DNA of 64,000 nucleotides. Origin: Lachancea kluyveri NRRL Y-12651. Its lineage: Eukaryota; Ascomycota; Saccharomycetes; Saccharomycetales; Saccharomycetaceae. Below, in pieces: positions 10,502-20,664 of the stretch. The stretch spans positions 868,001 to 932,000 of the forward strand of contig CM000688.1 of assembly GCA_000149225.2 (NCBI GenBank), read 5' to 3'. The position numbers and the translations under genes are program-made. How positions within the stretch are numbered: the stretch's first letter is position 1; every line of letters begins with the position of its first letter. The notes beneath the pieces were generated by a model. That model was not told where the DNA came from. It worked only from the letters and a program-made list of their open reading frames with translations, and searched no databases.

Positions 10502-11473
10502 CTATGTACGTGGCCGTTTAGGTCTCTTTAAGACATGTACCTCAAAACACCTCCCCAAATTTGTTACAGAACTATATCTGTAATCAAATAGAGGCTTTTT
10601 TTCTGGATTAGCCTGAGATTCGAGCGTTTTATCCTGTTGATCTTCCTTATCTTCTAACGGAATCCCCATTCTGTCATTCTCGTCCTCACTTTCTACCAGT
10701 ATATTAGGCTCTTGTTCTATTGTTTGCTTTTTTTGTACTCTTTCGCGAATTAAAAGTTTAATACCTGAAAAACCACTAGCTGGTATACCTTCACCTATTC
10801 CTTGCATTGGGTTGCCAAAGGTGTCCTTGAACATCAATAGCTGTCGCATATGGCTTAGCTTTCTAACGTCATTCACGAAAATATCCAGCTCCCAAGAAGA
10901 TACGAAATGCAATTTGTACCGATATTTCCCCACTCTTTCTATGGTTGTTATGTGACATTGTACCCCATTGATAGGATTATCCCAGTTGAAGGAGGCCTGT
11001 TGTACGTTGCTTGATTTATGGATCTTATTTAGAACATCTTTAAAATCCATAAATTGTCCGGATTTCAACTTATTTAACACTTCATTTTGTACAATAGGAG
11101 ACGTTAATTCATATAATATCAATAACAAGTCATCCCTTATCTCATTGCAGAGGTTTCTCATATCTGCGTTGGAGAGATAAACTCTAACCAATGGGGATTT
11201 TAACCTTACTATTGAATTGTTCGATAGTAAAGGTGCTTCAAAGAGGGTTTGTGCTATTGGTGTTAGTATGCCAATTCATCTATTATTAATATTCACAAAA
11301 TAAGTTCACTTACACTCTCGAAGATTCTGTAGTAGCTGTTTTCTGTTTATAAAAATCCTAACTGGCAGAACCGTTTTGTAAGCAACTAGAATTGTTGCAA
11401 CACTGCAGGCGTGGTCAGTAATAATATTGCAGCAACTGCTGTTTAAGTAGACCTATACTCACCTTGGTGCCAT
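10502..11473 (-). CDS. SAW1: Saw1, Rad1-Rad10 recruitment factor (probably spliced; first exon inferred)
   Basis: The main exon is clear from codon VRVYLSNADMRN (about 11190) to the stop at 10502, about 229 residues. It has no usable ATG at its 5' end: the frame runs on through TTG to a TGA near 11276. A perfect TACTAAC branch site (11262-11268, minus strand) points to an intron. The only ATG upstream that gives a sensible protein is at 11473, ATGGCACCAAG (MAP-R), directly followed by GTGAGT. Joining it in frame needs an acceptor at about 11206 (AAG/G) or 11190 (TAG/A); neither is the first AG after the branch site, so the exact join is uncertain. Saw1 binds branched DNA and brings the Rad1-Rad10 nuclease to 3' flaps in single-strand annealing. 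The identity rests on position next to DRS2, orientation and size (S. cerevisiae 261 residues) more than on motifs. Confidence 0.75.
11262..11268 (-). other. Intron branch site (TACTAAC) of the SAW1 5' region
   Basis: TACTAAC on the minus strand matches the invariant Saccharomycetaceae branch sequence exactly. It is followed within 10 nt by ATAG and further downstream by TAAG and TTAG, any of which could be the acceptor. Confidence 0.65.
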
Positions 11474-11858
11474 TCTGTCTCGATTGACCTGCTCTTTATG
11501 GTACGCTTGGGAACACTAACCTCGAAGTATGAATACAAATATGAAGTTTGAGTTAAACTACCGTTTTAGATGATTTCGTGATAACATTGCATCAAGTATT
11601 AATATGTACATAAACTCTTGAAAAATTTAGCAACAGTATCATTATGAAAGAAAATATGCATTTGTAGTGGAGAGATTTGTGCATGCTAAAATTGCTACTG
11701 TTAAATATTTCCAATATCCCTTAAATACATGTTGTATATAGTTTCTTGGATCTTCAAAAACTTCAATGTGTCCCTGGCTTCGCTAAAGCCTACAGCAAAA
11801 ATTATACATTTTAAGTCTGTCTAAACACTCAAACAGGTAATTCAAAACGTGGTTTGAA
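11474..11858. other. Intergenic region SAW1-FRT
   Basis: A 385-bp spacer holds the upstream region of SAW1 and the 3' flank of the FRT gene, both on the minus strand. I see no gene, RNA or repeat in it. Confidence 0.4.
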
Positions 11859-13256
11859 TCATGATTTGGAGAAATATCTGCGCAAAATCCAAATTAATAT
11901 AGCGATAATAATTATAGCCAAAAAATCCCAAAGAATACCTTTGTATTCTTTTAATCTGTCAGAAAACGTCATGTTTTTTTTAGAGTCCGCTACCAACTGC
12001 TTTAACTTGACGATGCTTTCCATATCCTCCAATGCATTTTTCTGTCTAGCTAAAACGTCTTTGCTATTTTTAATTCGTACCTCAAGTTTTTCTAAACTGC
12101 TTAAATGCTCCTGTATTATCTCATCCAGTTGAGAGATAAAAGACTCACTATCTGTAGCATTGAAATGTGTTTCAAGCTCAACTAAATAGTTTTCCTTAAC
12201 CTCATAATGTAACTCAACTATTCGTGTTCTAATTCTTCGTAACTCTTTTTCTAGAGTGGAAAGAGTCTGGAAGCTATGCTCCATGTACTTTTCTTTCATG
12301 CATAAGACGTCTGTCACAGTGTTTTTAATAATGGATTCAAATTTATCGATTTCATTAACAATGTATTCTTTATAATCCACTATATTATAATCCGGCGTTT
12401 TTTCACACAATGGTTCATTAACACTTGTCGTAGACACAGACGTCAAAGTTCGCTTCAAGTCATAGTAAAATACTCGAGGTAGTGAATTCCTCATGGGGGA
12501 GGACAAGGAAGAAGAGGACCGTGTAAGAGGACGAATCAACAGTCCGTCCTTGAAGAGACCCTCTTTTTCAAGCTCTCCGTCTTTTTGGCTCGGATCTTTT
12601 AAAAATTGATGCACCAACCTTTTCCCATTTTGAGCAGTTAATTCAATAGCACTTGCAGTCGATAAATTTTTTTTATGCCTTATCGGAAGTGCGGAAGAAC
12701 TCAAGGTAAAAGATTTATTGTATGGTGCAGATTGAGATATTGTACTTGGTGCTGGGAGAAGATGAGAAGATGACCTTGCTCTCGTGGAAGGTTGGGCTTT
12801 CAAAGGTGAAGATCCCATAGCCAAATCACTTTTTCTTCTGACAGCTCTCGGTACCTCAGTAGTTGCAAACCCTACCGACACAGTCGATGCAAATGGAATA
12901 GAAGAGGAAGAGGAAGAGGAAGAGGAAGAAGAGGAGAAAGAGGAGGAAGAGGAAGTCGAGCCTCGAGGACTACTTGTAGAGTCAGGCAAATGAAAAATAC
13001 AATCGCTGAACTTCCCTGTTGATGCAGAGGTGTAATCTGGTGTGTCAGATTGCCTTGGTTTCGATATTGAGTTCCCAGTGCCACTAAATGAAGATTTTCC
13101 CAGAGGGCCCATAGGAACATCATTGAGTGAAAAAGACGGCACAGTACCGCAACTAGTCATCATGGGTGGCTGTAACACCCTATTATGATGAATGCCGCGA
13201 TTATTTTCGTATAGCTGTGGAAACAAGGCCCGTTGTTTCCTATCGATAGAAATCAT
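11859..13256 (-). CDS. Frt1/Frt2-type tail-anchored ER protein (single pre-duplication copy)
   Basis: The 465-residue protein has a long Ser-rich disordered N-terminal half (poly-Ser about residues 100-120), a predicted coiled coil about 290-430, and a single hydrophobic helix close to the end (ILWDFLAIIIIAILIWILRRYF) followed by a short basic tail. That is the plan of a tail-anchored ER membrane protein. Frt1 (Hph1) and Frt2 (Hph2) of S. cerevisiae have the same plan, bind each other and Sec63/Sec72, and help survival of alkaline and salt stress; Frt1 is a calcineurin target. I saw no clear PxIxIT docking site here. The assignment rests on this architecture and on its place between SAW1/PRO2 and the myosin gene, which matches both YAL028W and YOR324C. 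Confidence 0.85.
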   Translation of the reverse strand: MISIDRKQRALFPQLYENNRGIHHNRVLQPPMMTSCGTVPSFSLNDVPMGPLGKSSFSGTGNSISKPRQSDTPDYTSASTGKFSDCIFHLPDSTSSPRGSTSSSSSFSSSSSSSSSSSSIPFASTVSVGFATTEVPRAVRRKSDLAMGSSPLKAQPSTRARSSSHLLPAPSTISQSAPYNKSFTLSSSALPIRHKKNLSTASAIELTAQNGKRLVHQFLKDPSQKDGELEKEGLFKDGLLIRPLTRSSSSLSSPMRNSLPRVFYYDLKRTLTSVSTTSVNEPLCEKTPDYNIVDYKEYIVNEIDKFESIIKNTVTDVLCMKEKYMEHSFQTLSTLEKELRRIRTRIVELHYEVKENYLVELETHFNATDSESFISQLDEIIQEHLSSLEKLEVRIKNSKDVLARQKNALEDMESIVKLKQLVADSKKNMTFSDRLKEYKGILWDFLAIIIIAILIWILRRYFSKS

Positions 13257-13659
13257 GGGTTTACCCTATTATTTTCTGGATAGCTTTGGGATATGTAGCA
13301 GGTAACCGGTTGACTAATTGAAACTGGGAGTATTCAAGGTTATGCCTATTTCTTGGCAAAGCTTCATGTATCATTATATACGCATATCACATTACACGTT
13401 TTTTTTTTGTGGTTTACGGTGGCGAAAAAAAAAATATCGAGGCGGAAACAACTTTGAAACAAAGAACCGATCTCGAAAGAACACTGACGTCAAACCAATT
13501 TGCTGTTGTCCGAAGCTGAAGCTAAGTGAAAGCTAGTTTACGTGTTTTTCATAGAGATCTGAAAGAGTATACTGTTGAAGTTCTACGTTTTTTAAGATTG
13601 TATTCTTTGGCTTTTACTATTTGTTTCTTTTCGTTTACGCGTCTGTGAGTTGAAAAACC
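13257..13659. promoter_or_regulatory. Divergent promoter FRT / MYO2
   Basis: A 403-bp shared upstream region of two divergent genes, with short A and T tracts but no TATA box or factor site I can name with confidence. Confidence 0.4.
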
Positions 13660-16600
13660 ATGTCTTATGAAGTAGGTACTCGTTGCTGGTACCCCGATAA
13701 GCAGCAAGGCTGGATTGGCGGTGAAATTACTAAACATACCAATCTGAGCAACAAGCATCAGTTAGAACTAACCTTGGAAGATAATCAAATCGTTGAAATA
13801 GAATCTGAGACTTTAGATGAAACTAAGGATGACAGACTACCGCTGTTAAGAAACCCTCCTATTTTAGAGGCCACAGAGGACTTAACTTCCCTCTCTTATT
13901 TAAATGAACCCGCTGTTCTCCACGCTATAAAGGCAAGATACGCGCAGCTAAACATTTACACCTACTCTGGTATCGTCCTTATCGCAACCAACCCGTTTGA
14001 CCGTGTCGAACAGTTATATTCGCAAGACATGATCCAGGCATATGCCGGTAAGAGAAGAGGTGAGTTAGAGCCCCATTTGTTTGCTATTGCAGAGGAGGCT
14101 TATAGATTAATGAAGAATGATAAGCAAAATCAGACAATCGTGGTAAGTGGTGAATCCGGTGCAGGTAAAACAGTTTCTGCCAAGTATATCATGAGATATT
14201 TCGCCAGTGTTGAACAGAACAATGAAGAGAATGCACACCACAATTTGGAGATGTCTGAGACCGAAAAGAAAATCTTAGCCACCAACCCGATCATGGAGGC
14301 ATTCGGCAACGCTAAGACTACGAGGAATGACAATTCCTCTAGATTTGGTAAATATTTAGAGATTTTATTCGACAAAGAAATCTCCATTATCGGTGCAAGA
14401 ATTAGAACCTACTTATTGGAACGTTCCAGATTAGTTTTCCAACCGAAAAGTGAAAGAAACTACCATATTTTCTACCAGTTGTTGGCCGGTTTGACCAATG
14501 AAGAAAAAAGCCAACTCAAATTAACAGGTGTTGAAGATTATCACTATATGAATCAAGGTGGCGAAGCTCAAATCAAAGGTATCGACGATGCCGAGGAATA
14601 CCAAACCACAGTTGAAGCACTATCCTTAGTTGGTATTTCTAAAGATACCCAATACCAATTGTTTAAGATATTGGCTGCTCTGTTACATATTGGTAACGTA
14701 GAGATCAAGAAAACGAGAAATGATGCTTCTTTGAGTTCAGACGAGCCCAATCTAGCAATTGCTTGTGAACTTTTGGGTATTGACTCATTCAATTTTGCAA
14801 AATGGATCACCAAAAAGCAGATTAATACTAGATCTGAAAAAATCGTTTCCAACCTAAACTATAACCAAGCTTTGGTCGCAAGAGATTCTGTCGCAAAGTT
14901 CATATATTCTGCTTTGTTTGAATGGCTAGTGGATAATATCAACACAGTTTTGTGTAATCCAGAAGTTGCTAGCGAAATTAACTCTTTTATCGGTGTTTTG
15001 GATATCTATGGGTTTGAACATTTCGAGAAGAATTCTTTTGAACAATTCTGTATCAACTATGCCAACGAAAAATTACAACAAGAATTCAACCAACATGTTT
15101 TTAAATTGGAGCAAGAAGAGTATGTCAAAGAAGAGATTGAATGGTCTTTCATTGAGTTTAACGATAACCAGCCTTGCATTGACCTAATCGAAAACAAACT
15201 AGGTATTTTGTCTCTTCTAGATGAAGAATCTAGGTTACCAGCTGGGTCAGACGAAACTTGGACACAAAAATTGTACCAGACATTGGATAAACCACCAACA
15301 AATACAGTTTTCTCCAAACCAAGGTTTGGCCAGACAAAATTCGTTGTCAGCCATTACGCGCTAGATGTCAGCTATGACGTTGAAGGCTTTATTGAGAAAA
15401 ACAGGGATACCGTATCTGACGGCCATTTAGAAGTCTTAAAGGCCTCTACTAACGAAACTTTATTGTCTATTTTGGAAACTCTTGACAAGCATGCTGCAAA
15501 GCTAGCTGAAAAGGAACAAGTAAATAAAAAGCCTGGCCCTGCAAGAATGGTCAACAGGAAGCCCACATTAGGTTCAATATTCAAACAATCCTTGATTGAA
15601 TTAATGGGCACCATAAACTCTACGAATGTTCATTATATCCGTTGTATTAAGCCTAATGAAGTTAAAGAAGCATGGGTGTTCGATAATCTGATGGTTCTTT
15701 CCCAATTAAGAGCATGCGGTGTTTTAGAAACGATTAGGATTTCATGTGCGGGCTTCCCGTCTAGATGGACTTATAACGAATTTGTTCTAAGATACCATAT
15801 CCTCATTCCATCTGAACATTGGTCCAAAATGTTCTCATCTGATACAACTGAAGAAGATATTAGGGATTTGTGCAGAACCATTTTGGGTGCCATTGTGGAG
15901 GACAAGCAGAAATATCAGTTAGGTAATACTAAAATCTTTTTTAAAGCGGGGATGTTGGCATATCTAGAGAAATTGAGAAGCGATAGGTTACACAACTCTA
16001 GTGTTTTGATTCAAAAGAAGGTTAAAGCTGTCTATTACCGCAAAAAATACTTGGCTATTATTTCTTCGATTAGGAATTTCCATTCAAGGTCCGAGGGTTT
16101 CTTAACACGTCAAAAGGTCGACTTGGAATTCAAAACCCAAGCTGCTATTTTAATTCAAAGTATGGTGAGATCCACCTCTACTCGTAATAAGACTATCAGT
16201 TTATTATCGGCAATTACTAGGCTTCAAAGTCTTGTTAGGAAACAGCTAGCTCAAAAAGAACTTTTACAAAGACGTCAAAGGGATGCTGCTGTGAGTATTC
16301 AAAAGAAGATCAGAGCATTCGAGCCAAGACAAAGTTTCAACACTACAAGGAGAAGTACTGTTGTTGTTCAATCTTTGGTCAGAAAGAAATTTGCGCAAAA
16401 GAAACTGAAGGACTTGAAAACCGAAGCAAAATCCGTCAATCACTTAAAGGAAGTTAGTTATAAGTTGGAAAACAAGGTTATTCAGCTAACTGAATCTCTA
16501 GCGGAAAAAGTTAAGGAAAATAAGGGTATGACTGCACGTATTCAGGAGCTTCAGCAATCTTTGAATGAATCTGCAAATATTAAAGAACTATTAAATTCTC

Positions 16601-18324
16601 AGAAGGACGAACACTCAAAGGTCCTTCAACAGCAGAAAGATGCACATGATGTCCAGTTCAACGAAGTCCAGGAAAAACTAGTAAATGCAAAGAAAGAAGT
16701 GGAGGAGGCAAAAGAGGAAATTGAGCAACTCATTGCCAAACAGGATGAGCTGAAGGCCGAAGTTAGGACAAAGATTGAAGAGTTAAACAAAGCAAAGAAA
16801 ACTTTTACCGAATTTCAGACTCAAAACTCCGATTTGAAAAACGAAGTAAAATCTTTAAAGGACGAGATTGCACGTTTACAAGCTGCCGTTCGTTCTGGTG
16901 TTACTTCTTCCACGATCACTTCTACACCAACTGCTTCTAGGCGCTTTAGTGCACATAGCAGTGTCGCAGATGGTACTTCCCCAAGACAGCTGAATGTTAT
17001 TTCAATGAACAATGGTGGAATAGAAGATGACGCAAGATCAACTGCCAGTGCCTTATCACAAATCAACGACGAGCTATATAAGCTCTTAGAGGATACCAAA
17101 TCTTTAAACACCGAAATTGTCGAAGGCTTATTAAAGGGCTTTAAGATTCCAGAAACTGGTGTTGCAGTCGAATTGACAAGAAAAGAGGTCTTGTACCCTG
17201 CAAGAATTTTGATCATTGTCTTGAGTGATATGTGGAGATTAGGACTCACCAAACAAAGCGAAAGCTTTTTGGCTGAGGTTTTATCCACTATCCAAAAGCT
17301 GGTCACAAACTTAAAAGGTGATGACATGATCTTGCATGGTGCATTTTGGTTGACTAATGTGCGTGAGCTATATTCCTTTGTTGTTTTTGCTCAAGAATCT
17401 ATATTAAATGATGATTCTTATAATAACGGCTTGAATGAGGACGAATATAAAGAATACGTTACTTTGGTTACGGAGTTGAAGGACGATTTTGAATCTTTGA
17501 GCTATAACATCTATAACATTTGGTTGAAGAAACTACAGAAAGATCTGGAGAGGAAAGCGATATCTGCGGTTGTTATGTCACAATCTCTACCGGGATTTAT
17601 TGCACCAGAATCTTCCCCCTTTTTACCAAAATTATTTTCTCAATCTTCCCACTACAAAATGGATGACATTTTGACATTTTTCAACAATATCTACTGGTCA
17701 ATGAAAACCTATCATGTTGAAACCGAAGTTTTTCGTGAGGTTATAATGACTTTACTAAAATACGTTGACGCCATTTGCTTTAACGATCTAATCATGAGAC
17801 GTAACTTTCTGTCTTGGAAGCGTGGTCTACAATTGAACTACAACGTTACTAGGTTGGAGGAATGGTGTAAATCACATCACATTCCTGAGGGCACGGAATG
17901 CTTACAACATATGTTGCAAGCTTCAAAGTTGTTACAGTTAAAGAAAGCCAACCTTGAGGATATAAACATTATTTGGGAGATTTGTTCATCTCTAAAGCCT
18001 GCTCAAATTCAAAAATTAATTTCCCAATACGCGGTTGCCGATTATGAAGTTCCAATTCCTCAGGAAATTTTGAACTTTGTTGCAGACAGAGTTAAGAAAG
18101 AATCCTCTTTATCCTCTGATGGTAAATCTCAAACCCACAGCAGTGATATATTCTTATCCGTTGACAGTGGTCCGTTTGAAGATCCATTTGGACAGATTGA
18201 AACAAGAGAATTTGGAAAGATTGAGGCTTACATCCCAGCATGGTTGAACCTCCCAATAACCAGAAGAGTTGTCGAGTTGGTCACACAACACGTTACTGTC
18301 CAAGAATCCCAAAGGACTGAATAA
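13660..18324 (+). CDS. MYO2: Myo2/Myo4, class V myosin heavy chain
   Basis: The 1554-residue myosin V moves secretory vesicles, vacuoles, peroxisomes, mitochondria and spindle-orienting microtubule ends along actin cables into the bud. Domains in order: SH3-like N-terminus (1-60); motor (about 70-780) with P-loop GESGAGKT at 164-171, switch I NDNSSRFGK and switch II DIYGFEHF; six degenerate IQ repeats (about 785-930) for calmodulin and Mlc1; coiled coil (about 930-1090); globular cargo-binding DIL domain (about 1170-1550). Length is nearer to S. cerevisiae Myo2 (1574) than Myo4 (1471), and the globular tail is complete, so I use MYO2, but it stands for the common ancestor of both. It is flanked by FRT and SNC as on both S. 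cerevisiae sister blocks. Confidence 0.96.
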   Translation: MSYEVGTRCWYPDKQQGWIGGEITKHTNLSNKHQLELTLEDNQIVEIESETLDETKDDRLPLLRNPPILEATEDLTSLSYLNEPAVLHAIKARYAQLNIYTYSGIVLIATNPFDRVEQLYSQDMIQAYAGKRRGELEPHLFAIAEEAYRLMKNDKQNQTIVVSGESGAGKTVSAKYIMRYFASVEQNNEENAHHNLEMSETEKKILATNPIMEAFGNAKTTRNDNSSRFGKYLEILFDKEISIIGARIRTYLLERSRLVFQPKSERNYHIFYQLLAGLTNEEKSQLKLTGVEDYHYMNQGGEAQIKGIDDAEEYQTTVEALSLVGISKDTQYQLFKILAALLHIGNVEIKKTRNDASLSSDEPNLAIACELLGIDSFNFAKWITKKQINTRSEKIVSNLNYNQALVARDSVAKFIYSALFEWLVDNINTVLCNPEVASEINSFIGVLDIYGFEHFEKNSFEQFCINYANEKLQQEFNQHVFKLEQEEYVKEEIEWSFIEFNDNQPCIDLIENKLGILSLLDEESRLPAGSDETWTQKLYQTLDKPPTNTVFSKPRFGQTKFVVSHYALDVSYDVEGFIEKNRDTVSDGHLEVLKASTNETLLSILETLDKHAAKLAEKEQVNKKPGPARMVNRKPTLGSIFKQSLIELMGTINSTNVHYIRCIKPNEVKEAWVFDNLMVLSQLRACGVLETIRISCAGFPSRWTYNEFVLRYHILIPSEHWSKMFSSDTTEEDIRDLCRTILGAIVEDKQKYQLGNTKIFFKAGMLAYLEKLRSDRLHNSSVLIQKKVKAVYYRKKYLAIISSIRNFHSRSEGFLTRQKVDLEFKTQAAILIQSMVRSTSTRNKTISLLSAITRLQSLVRKQLAQKELLQRRQRDAAVSIQKKIRAFEPRQSFNTTRRSTVVVQSLVRKKFAQKKLKDLKTEAKSVNHLKEVSYKLENKVIQLTESLAEKVKENKGMTARIQELQQSLNESANIKELLNSQKDEHSKVLQQQKDAHDVQFNEVQEKLVNAKKEVEEAKEEIEQLIAKQDELKAEVRTKIEELNKAKKTFTEFQTQNSDLKNEVKSLKDEIARLQAAVRSGVTSSTITSTPTASRRFSAHSSVADGTSPRQLNVISMNNGGIEDDARSTASALSQINDELYKLLEDTKSLNTEIVEGLLKGFKIPETGVAVELTRKEVLYPARILIIVLSDMWRLGLTKQSESFLAEVLSTIQKLVTNLKGDDMILHGAFWLTNVRELYSFVVFAQESILNDDSYNNGLNEDEYKEYVTLVTELKDDFESLSYNIYNIWLKKLQKDLERKAISAVVMSQSLPGFIAPESSPFLPKLFSQSSHYKMDDILTFFNNIYWSMKTYHVETEVFREVIMTLLKYVDAICFNDLIMRRNFLSWKRGLQLNYNVTRLEEWCKSHHIPEGTECLQHMLQASKLLQLKKANLEDINIIWEICSSLKPAQIQKLISQYAVADYEVPIPQEILNFVADRVKKESSLSSDGKSQTHSSDIFLSVDSGPFEDPFGQIETREFGKIEAYIPAWLNLPITRRVVELVTQHVTVQESQRTE

Positions 18325-18749
18325 ACGATGAAATAAATGCAATGTTTCCCAAATCTTTGCTTTCCTTTGCCAAGTTTTTAATAGTCTAGCATGTATGTAG
18401 TTTTTATTTTTTTTTTTTTTTTTGTTTTTTTTTTCCCTCTTGGACAGATTTAGTATATTAATTTCACACTTTGTTTTTTGAGTACGGATAGGGTCATCAT
18501 ATTATGGAGGGAGATAGTTTACATAGATCACACGACTCTTTTTATATAATAGATAAGGAAACTAGCAACTTCGTGTTCTTATTGGCTAGAAAATAGATTT
18601 CAAAGAATGATATCAGAATCAACACCAAAAAGTAAGAATTGGGTTGTCAGACACCCCAAAAAAAAAAAACGACAGAACGTTGATTTTAAAGAGGTCATAA
18701 ATCCATTTCGTCAAACGAAACAGGGAAAAAAAGGCGGGTACTACAAGTT
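18325..18749. other. Convergent terminator region MYO2 / SNC
   Basis: 425 bp between two converging 3' ends. It holds a 17-nt T run (18407-18423) and further T-rich stretches, as expected for yeast 3' processing signals. No gene seen. Confidence 0.4.
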
Positions 18750-19192
18750 TCAGCTAAAATGAACTGCAATTGGGACAATGATCACGATCAACAAAATCAC
18801 AATGACAAGAAACAAACATAGTCTCATCTTTAAATCTTTCCACCACATTTGCTTTCTCACTCTGTTAGCACCCCTTTTAAAACCCTGGGCAGAAACTGCC
18901 AAGTTGTCAGCCTTGTCTTCTATAGAGGTCAATCTTTCACCACGTTCGGCGACTTTGTTAATGTTATCCCTCATGATACCAACCGTATCATCGATTTCCT
19001 GTTAAAAAAGCTTTAGTCAGTAAATTTACAATCAAATGGAAACCAGCACTCCATTTCTTAGCACAGAAGAATAGGGCTGGGTGGGACACTAAGAAACGTT
19101 GAAATACATACAGCTTTTAAAGCGGCGGCTTTGGTTTGGGAGTTGGATTCCTCCGCTGGGATATATGGGTCGTATGGAACAGAAGAGGACAT
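18750..19192 (-). CDS. SNC1: Snc1/Snc2, exocytic v-SNARE (synaptobrevin), one intron
   Basis: The gene joins exon 1 (19112-19192, 27 codons, [10 protein letters not shown]...ALKA) to exon 2 (18750-18998), making 109 residues. The donor is GTATGT at 19111, the acceptor CAG at 19001-18999, and a TACTGAC branch site lies 17 nt before the acceptor. Both exons end on codon borders and the joined sequence reads [16 protein letters not shown], matching Snc1/2. The SNARE helix carries the central arginine in VAERGERL; a C-terminal membrane anchor ([18 protein letters not shown]) ends the protein. It sits on post-Golgi vesicles and pairs with Sso1/2 and Sec9 at the plasma membrane. S. cerevisiae SNC1 has an intron in the same region. 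One copy stands for both paralogues. Confidence 0.95.
18999..19111 (-). other. Spliceosomal intron of SNC
   Basis: 113 nt, GTATGT...CAG, branch site TACTGAC at 19016-19022 (minus strand). It is phase 0 and is confirmed by the reading frame on both sides. Confidence 0.9.
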
Positions 19193-20664
19193 TGGAGCTT
19201 TATTAGTTTACTTTCCTTGCGTTGTATTGCTGAGGTTTGTGGCTGGGAAGGGCATACCAAGATATTTTGAACATTCCCTGAAAAGCCTCATCGGATATAT
19301 CACTTCAAACGCAAAGATCCTGTAAAAAAAAAAAGTTGAGGTATAAAAAGGCGAGGTTTCGATTTTAACTCTTTCACTTCTATTTATCACTTTTTTTTAG
19401 TTAATAATTTAATTAGCCGAAGTCAAATCGTCTTACGACCAGTTCAATGTTTTGATACCTTTAGAGATAGTTGTCTCTGCTTTCGTTTATTATCTGGCTT
19501 ATTCTTTGGATACTTCTATAGTTTTTGCAACCCTCCTCCAAAGATGCTCTCCAGATAATAAGAAGGTTCCGGTGTGTAAAATTTTTTCTTATCATGGCTT
19601 AAATGTCTGAGATGCTTGTTCTATATGGTGAAGTAGAGTATTGTAACTGAAATATATAGGATGTAGTGCGAGGTAGCTCTGGCATTTGACTATTCTAGTA
19701 TCTTGCAGCTTACGGATTTTGAGACCCTCCTTTTAGTTGATTAGGTAGCTCTCTCTCCAGTGCTGAAGACTTGTGCGGTTGTAAGTTAAACAGGTGAAAC
19801 TTGCATGCCTTTCAAAATATTCGGTGGGGATGCAATAGTGTTAAAACTCTCACCGACTCTCTTTTGGATAGTTAGTTTCTGGATTCGTGATGTTCTACTA
19901 CAAATATAAGAGATGTGTTTTTAAACACCTGGTTTTTGGTAAGAATGAATCTATAAGTGATTTTCAGCTTATTCCCTATGGAATAAGGTATTTCAACGAC
20001 CGGGGTTTCTGCATTGATTGTAGGCTTGATGTATCTCATGCTCATCTTACTTAAGTTATGACTAGGTTAACACTAGTACTAGCTGTTCCCTTTTGTTCTT
20101 ACTCCCACAGACAGCACACCTAAAACAGCTTGAAAAGTTTCCATCTCAAGAAAAGTATTGGCTACAGTGGGATTACAACACACCGGTGATAAAACTGTCC
20201 AAAGCCCCTCTCGTTCACTTACTGCAGGCTTGATTTTATTCAAGGGACAGAGGCTTTCTTTATTGGAACTCGATGATCTTACGAATACCTTATTGGTAAC
20301 TGACCATTGTAGAAATTCTGTATTTTTCACTCGATCTGGCATAAATAAGTAAACCGTTTGCTATATTGTTTATAATATCCGTTTATTTATAAATAAACAG
20401 AAAAAAACTATTAAACTAACACCTTTATATGTCACAGAAAGACCAATAAACAGAGATCTACCATAATCTTTGGAGATTATCAAAAAAAAAAAAAAAAGAA
20501 AAAAAAAGAGAACTTAAGGCAATACTGTAAATTCCTTAAACGATTGATTTAATAATCCAAAAAGTTTATAAGTAAGCAATTTTATTTACCGCTTATTCCA
20601 TGCAGACCTTGTCCAGGAAAAAAGCACAACACTACCTTCTATGCCAAATCTATTTCTGTGTGAA
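19193..20664. other. 1.5-kb gene-free stretch between SNC and SCD5
   Basis: No frame here looks real: the longest are under 90 codons, without recognisable motifs. S. cerevisiae chromosome XV carries the ABC transporter PDR10 at this point; I see no relic of it. The stretch includes SNC upstream sequence and the SCD5 3' flank, with a hairpin beside an A-rich tract at 20463-20507. I saw no tRNA or snoRNA signature. Confidence 0.5.
20463..20480. repeat. Perfect 7-bp inverted repeat near the SCD5 3' end
   Basis: ATAATCT and AGATTAT flank a 4-nt loop (TTGG) and are followed by a long A-rich tract. It may be a 3'-end structure for the minus-strand SCD5 transcript (180 bp past the stop) or chance. 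Confidence 0.4.
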
